This document shows positions 61,186-64,000 of a stretch of DNA of 64,000 nucleotides, one piece after another (position 1 is the first letter of the stretch; each line of letters begins with the position of its first letter). Location of the stretch: the NCBI RefSeq assembly GCF_008801815.1, contig NZ_VZOX01000002.1; one strand, written 5' to 3'. Made by a program: the position numbers and the translations under genes. The stretch is from Edwardsiella anguillarum (lineage in GTDB: Bacteria; Pseudomonadota; Gammaproteobacteria; Enterobacterales; Enterobacteriaceae). The notes below the pieces were generated by a model. The model was not told the origin of the DNA, searched no databases, and saw nothing but the letters and a program-made list of their open reading frames with translations.

Positions 61186-61851
61186 ATGACATACCGCGAC
61201 CGGCCGCTCGGTGAACTGGCCATCAGCATTCCACGCGCCGCACGTCTATTCCGCCACCACGCGTTAGATTTTTGCTGCGGCGGTAAGCAGACGCTCCAGC
61301 GCGCGGCGGCCCGCCAATCGCTGGATCTCGCCATGCTGGAATGTCAGTTGGCCGAGCTGGACAGCGCGCCACAGCCGCGTCGAGACTGGCAACAGGCGCC
61401 CCTGGCTGAACTGACGGCCTTCATCGTCACCCGCTATCATCAGCGTCACCGCGAGCAGCTGCCCGAACTGGTATTGATGGCGCAGAAGGTCGAACGGGTG
61501 CATACCGACAAGACGGGCTGCCCACGGGGGCTCGCCAAGCAGCTCGATGCGCTGCGCCAGGAGTTGGACAGCCACATGATGAAGGAAGAGCGCATCCTGT
61601 TTCCACTGATCGACCAGGGGGAGGGAGCCCGCTGCCAGGGCCCCATCTCGGTAATGGAGCATGAGCATCGTGATGCGGGAGAACAGCTGGAGGTCATCCG
61701 CTTTTTGACGGACAACATGACGCCGCCGGTGGGAGCCTGTACAACCTGGCGCGCGCTGTATGCCGGCATTAGCGAGCTGATTAACGATCTCATGGAACAC
61801 ATCAGCCTGGAAAATAATCTGCTGTTTCCACGCGCGCTCGGCGACGGCTGA
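61186..61851 (+). CDS. ytfE: Di-iron repair protein YtfE (RIC)
   Basis: YtfE repairs iron-sulfur clusters after nitric oxide or peroxide damage. The 221-residue product (220 in E. coli) has the short N-terminal ScdA_N domain with CCGG (Cys30-Cys31) and a four-helix hemerythrin-like domain. Iron ligands are seen in YHQRHREQLPEL (His84), SHMMKEERILFP (His129, Glu133), MEHEHRDAGEQ (His160) and EHISLENNLLFP (His204, Glu208). An NsrR operator lies upstream. Confidence 0.97.
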   Translation: MTYRDRPLGELAISIPRAARLFRHHALDFCCGGKQTLQRAAARQSLDLAMLECQLAELDSAPQPRRDWQQAPLAELTAFIVTRYHQRHREQLPELVLMAQKVERVHTDKTGCPRGLAKQLDALRQELDSHMMKEERILFPLIDQGEGARCQGPISVMEHEHRDAGEQLEVIRFLTDNMTPPVGACTTWRALYAGISELINDLMEHISLENNLLFPRALGDG

Positions 61852-61860
61852 AAGCACCCA

Positions 61861-61892
61861 AAAAAAACGGGGCCACACGGCGTGCGGCCCCG
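61861..61892 (-). terminator. fklB terminator
   Basis: CGGGGCC (61868-61874) and GGCCCCG (61886-61892) form a 7-bp stem 14 bases after the fklB stop. The minus-strand transcript continues with eight U residues. It may also slow ytfE transcripts, which converge here. Confidence 0.85.
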
Positions 61893-61905
61893 CGACAGAC
61901 TCAAA

Positions 61906-62526
61906 TTACAGAATATCCAGCAGTTCGACGTCAAAAACCAGCGCGCTGTACGGCGCGATAGCGGCGCCGGCGCCGCGCTCGCCATAGGCCAGCTGGTGCG
62001 GAATATACAGCTGCCAGCGCGAGCCGACCGGCATCATGCTCAGCGCCTCAATCCAACCGGCGATAACGCCGCCCACCGGAAATTCTGCCGGCTCACCGCG
62101 CTGCTCAGAGCTGTCAAACACCGTACCGTCGACCAGACGACCGGTGTAGTGTACCCGGACTTTATCCTGACGGGACGGAATCGCGCCCTCACCCTGCTTC
62201 AGCACTTTAAACTGCAGCCCTGACTCCGTGACGGTTACGTCATCCTGCTGCGCGTTCTCCGCCAGGAAACGCTCCCCGGCTTCCGCCAGCGCTTTCTGCT
62301 GCTCACGGCGCACCGCGTCAGCGCGCTCATGGATCTCGCGCAGCGCGCGGTGAACCGTCTCGACCGGTACCGCCGGCGCATTGCCTTCCATCGCATCGCG
62401 CAGCCCCGCCAGCAGCGCTTCCGGCTGCAGACCCTGCAGACCGGACTCATTAAGCTGCTGACCGACCTGGAGGCCAATACCATAACTTGCTTGCGCTTCT
62501 ATACTGTCAAAAGCAGGGGTCGACAT
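61906..62526 (-). CDS. fklB: FKBP-type peptidyl-prolyl isomerase FklB (FKBP22)
   Basis: This 206-residue isomerase (E. coli length) has an N-terminal dimerisation helix domain (1-85) and a C-terminal FKBP domain (about 100-205). The FKBP domain includes the signatures VRVHYTGRLVDGTVFDSS and IPHQLAYGERGAG. It acts as a folding catalyst. The ATG at 62526 starts MSTPAFDSIEAQASYGIG as in the family; an upstream ATG (62565) is less likely. Confidence 0.97.
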   Translation of the reverse strand: MSTPAFDSIEAQASYGIGLQVGQQLNESGLQGLQPEALLAGLRDAMEGNAPAVPVETVHRALREIHERADAVRREQQKALAEAGERFLAENAQQDDVTVTESGLQFKVLKQGEGAIPSRQDKVRVHYTGRLVDGTVFDSSEQRGEPAEFPVGGVIAGWIEALSMMPVGSRWQLYIPHQLAYGERGAGAAIAPYSALVFDVELLDIL

Positions 62527-62774
62527 GATGTTTCCTTTAGTCACTGAAAGTAGAACGCGCAGCATAACAGCGCGACCGCAATGGGTAAAATCTTGTCGCC
62601 GTAAGGGTGACTTTTGTCAGCGAAAAAGAAACAATAGCCGTAAGCATACCGCTCGCGTCCGCCGCGCCTAAGCCGGCCGGATCTTTCGGATTGTTATCCT
62701 GTTTCTGTCGACCCAAAGCATATAGGCTAAGCGTGGCCACGGAGATAGCGGCCTGTCATGGTAGAGAGGTTAAC

Positions 62775-63419
62775 ATGGGCAGAATTGCGCCCAAAAAGCA
62801 CAAGGTACCCGCCTGTAGCGGCGTAGCTATCCAGGATATATGGCGGCGTCTGTGCCAGGGGATCGCCCTGCCCGCCGCGCGGCCGCGGAAAGAGGATCTG
62901 CGCTGCATACCGCGGCAGTGCCGGGCGGCGCTGCGCGCGCTCTGGCACTGTCCGGATCAATTCGACTGGATGGCGCCGCTGCCTGCCTTCCACCGTCGCT
63001 GGCTCACCGTCGCCAGCGCCGTGCTGCTGCTGGCGCTACTGTGGCCCAGCGATGACGCGGCGCCGCCCACGCCGTCTCCCGCGATCCAGACGACGGAATC
63101 ATCAATGCAGGCCACGCTGCAGCCGCAGCGCGCAGCGCCAATCTCCCCGGAAGTCAACGACTGGCAAGCCTACCCGATCCTGCCGGGACAAACCCTGGCC
63201 CAGCTGCTGCGGGAGCATAATCTTGACGTCACCGATGCCTTTGCCATGGCGCGGGTCGAAGGCGATGATCGCCCGCTGAGCAACCTCAAGGCAGGACAGC
63301 ACGTCATGATCCGCCGCGGCCCCCAGGGGCAAATCCTCGCCTTAAAACTCGAGACCACGGACGATCGTCAAGTCACCTTCCGCCGGGAAAGCGACGGCAG
63401 CTTTATTCGCCTGCGCTAA
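62775..63419 (+). CDS. ytfB: Opacity-associated protein A-like division protein YtfB
   Basis: This 214-residue protein (212 in E. coli) has a cytosolic N-terminus, one transmembrane helix (about 76-91) and a C-terminal OapA/LysM-like glycan-binding domain (about 130-214, YPILPGQTLAQLLREHNLDVTDAF and DGSFIRLR). YtfB localises to the division septum. The first 60 residues differ much from E. coli and are rich in Cys and Arg. AGAGGT lies just before the ATG at 62775. It is divergent from fklB and overlaps the next gene's 3' end by 17 bases. Confidence 0.9.
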   Translation: MGRIAPKKHKVPACSGVAIQDIWRRLCQGIALPAARPRKEDLRCIPRQCRAALRALWHCPDQFDWMAPLPAFHRRWLTVASAVLLLALLWPSDDAAPPTPSPAIQTTESSMQATLQPQRAAPISPEVNDWQAYPILPGQTLAQLLREHNLDVTDAFAMARVEGDDRPLSNLKAGQHVMIRRGPQGQILALKLETTDDRQVTFRRESDGSFIRLR

Positions 63420-63771
63420 GCTGCTCCAGCAGCCAGTCGCGTAGAGCCACGGCCTGATTGCACTGGCTATCGCGGCTGCCGTACAGCAGCGTCAGCGACT
63501 CTCCCTGGCGCAGCAGCAGCACCAGCGGCAGCCAGGCCCGTGGATTGACCGCCAGCTCGTCTCGGTAGCGAGCGACGAAGGCGGGCCAGTCCAACTGCGC
63601 ATGGTGAAACGCCTGACGCAGCGCCGTCGACGGGGCGACCTCTTTCAGCCAGCTGACACCCTCCAGGCGCGCCTTGGCGATACCGCGCGGCCACAGACGG
63701 TCGGTAAGAAAAGTATGGGGAGAAAAGGGTGCCCGCACGTCATACACCCGCTGCAGCGCGATCGGTGCCAT
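63403..63771 (-). CDS. DUF488-family protein (YeaO-like)
   Basis: This 122-residue protein has the DUF488 signature: VYDVRAPFSPHTFLTDRLWPRGIAKARL with the RLWPRG core, then LDWPAFVARYRDEL and LTLLYGSRDSQCNQAVAL. E. coli YeaO (115 aa) is a relative. The family is structurally known but has no proven function. The ATG at 63771 follows GGAGGCAATATC, a strong ribosome site; the longer frame (63876) is rejected. E. coli has no such gene next to ytfB that I know of, so it may be a lineage-specific insertion. Confidence 0.88.
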   Translation of the reverse strand: MAPIALQRVYDVRAPFSPHTFLTDRLWPRGIAKARLEGVSWLKEVAPSTALRQAFHHAQLDWPAFVARYRDELAVNPRAWLPLVLLLRQGESLTLLYGSRDSQCNQAVALRDWLLEQLSAGE

Positions 63772-63922
63772 GATATTGCCTCCGCAGATGAGATCCGGTG
63801 TCCCACCGCCGCGCTGGCGTAGATGGCCAGGGATAGCTCCTGCGTTCCGCCGCGACGCGCCCTGTCGTTGAGACACCCGTCAGAACCTACCATGGTACAT
63901 GCCGCAGGGCGGCCAGAAAAGC

Positions 63923-63949
63923 AAAACGCCGGCGCAAGGCCGGCGTTTT
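63923..63949 (-). terminator. rplI terminator
   Basis: AAAACGCCGGC (63923-63933) and GCCGGCGTTTT (63939-63949) form an 11-bp stem with a GCAAG loop, 19 bases after the rplI stop. On the minus strand it ends in TTTTGC. Confidence 0.88.
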
Positions 63950-63968
63950 GGGTTATTGCACGAGTAAA

Positions 63969-64000
63969 TTACTCAGCAACAACAACGACGTTCAGCTGTG
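63969..64000 (-). CDS. rplI: 50S ribosomal protein L9, last codons only (gene runs out of window)
   Basis: On the minus strand the frame QLNVVVVAE ends with TAA (63969-63971). This matches the C-terminus of L9 (…VNVVAE in E. coli). The rplI gene lies near fklB in E. coli, and a terminator follows at once. Only nine codons are visible, so the call leans on position. Confidence 0.75.
   Translation of the reverse strand, partial: QLNVVVVAE

Overview
The window is ordinary, gene-dense core chromosome of a GC-rich member of the Enterobacterales. Nearly every protein aligns over its full length with an E. coli K-12 counterpart recalled from memory, but local gene order differs in several places. 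The extra genes (pmrAB next to dacB, cyuPA beside deaD, putP inside the yhb cluster) and the overall character suggest Hafniaceae, with Edwardsiella the best guess. The genus call is an inference. I see no prophage, insertion sequence, CRISPR array or integron.

Layout. 1-5260: end of exuT, exuR, a fluoride-riboswitch-controlled crcB, an unrecognised exported protein, then yqjA-mzrA and yqjD-yqjE-yqjK. 5261-8357: a dense control region (FNR, NrdR and DnaA sites) followed by nrdD-nrdG, anaerobic dNTP synthesis. 8370-14989: the yra/yhb block (yraR, yhbP, yhbQ, yhbS) interrupted by putP, then ubiT divergent from ubiU-ubiV (oxygen-independent ubiquinone hydroxylation). 15049-17741: cyuP-cyuA cysteine uptake and desulfidation. 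18327-30778: on the minus strand the classic RNA/translation block tRNA-Leu, tRNA-fMet-rimP-nusA-infB-rbfA-truB-rpsO-pnp-nlpI-yrbN-deaD. 30830-36678: secG, glmM-folP, rlmE-ftsH and divergent yhbY. 36820-45317: greA, dacB-pmrA-pmrB, yhbE-obgE, rplU-rpmA, ispB and sfsB. 45417-47906: mdh, argR and a yhcN-family gene broken by an in-frame TAG. 48017-64000: mpl, fbp, ppa, tamA-tamB-ytfP, msrA, paeA (ytfL), ytfK, cysQ, ytfE, fklB, ytfB, a DUF488 gene and the last codons of rplI.

Several genes join into anaerobic or redox physiology: FNR/NrdR-controlled nrdDG, ubiTUV, cyuPA, and the NO-responsive ytfE with an NsrR operator. Envelope functions are also frequent (tamAB, dacB, mpl, glmM, secG, ftsH, pmrAB, nlpI, yqjA, mzrA).

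I found no convincing new multi-gene system. The items most worth checking are the structured leader of paeA with two mutually exclusive stems, the inverted pair of perfect DnaA boxes beside nrdD, the amber codon in yhcN, the tiny yrbN gene overlapping deaD, the fluoride riboswitch, and the order breakpoints at yqjK/nrdD, sfsB/mdh and yhcN/mpl.
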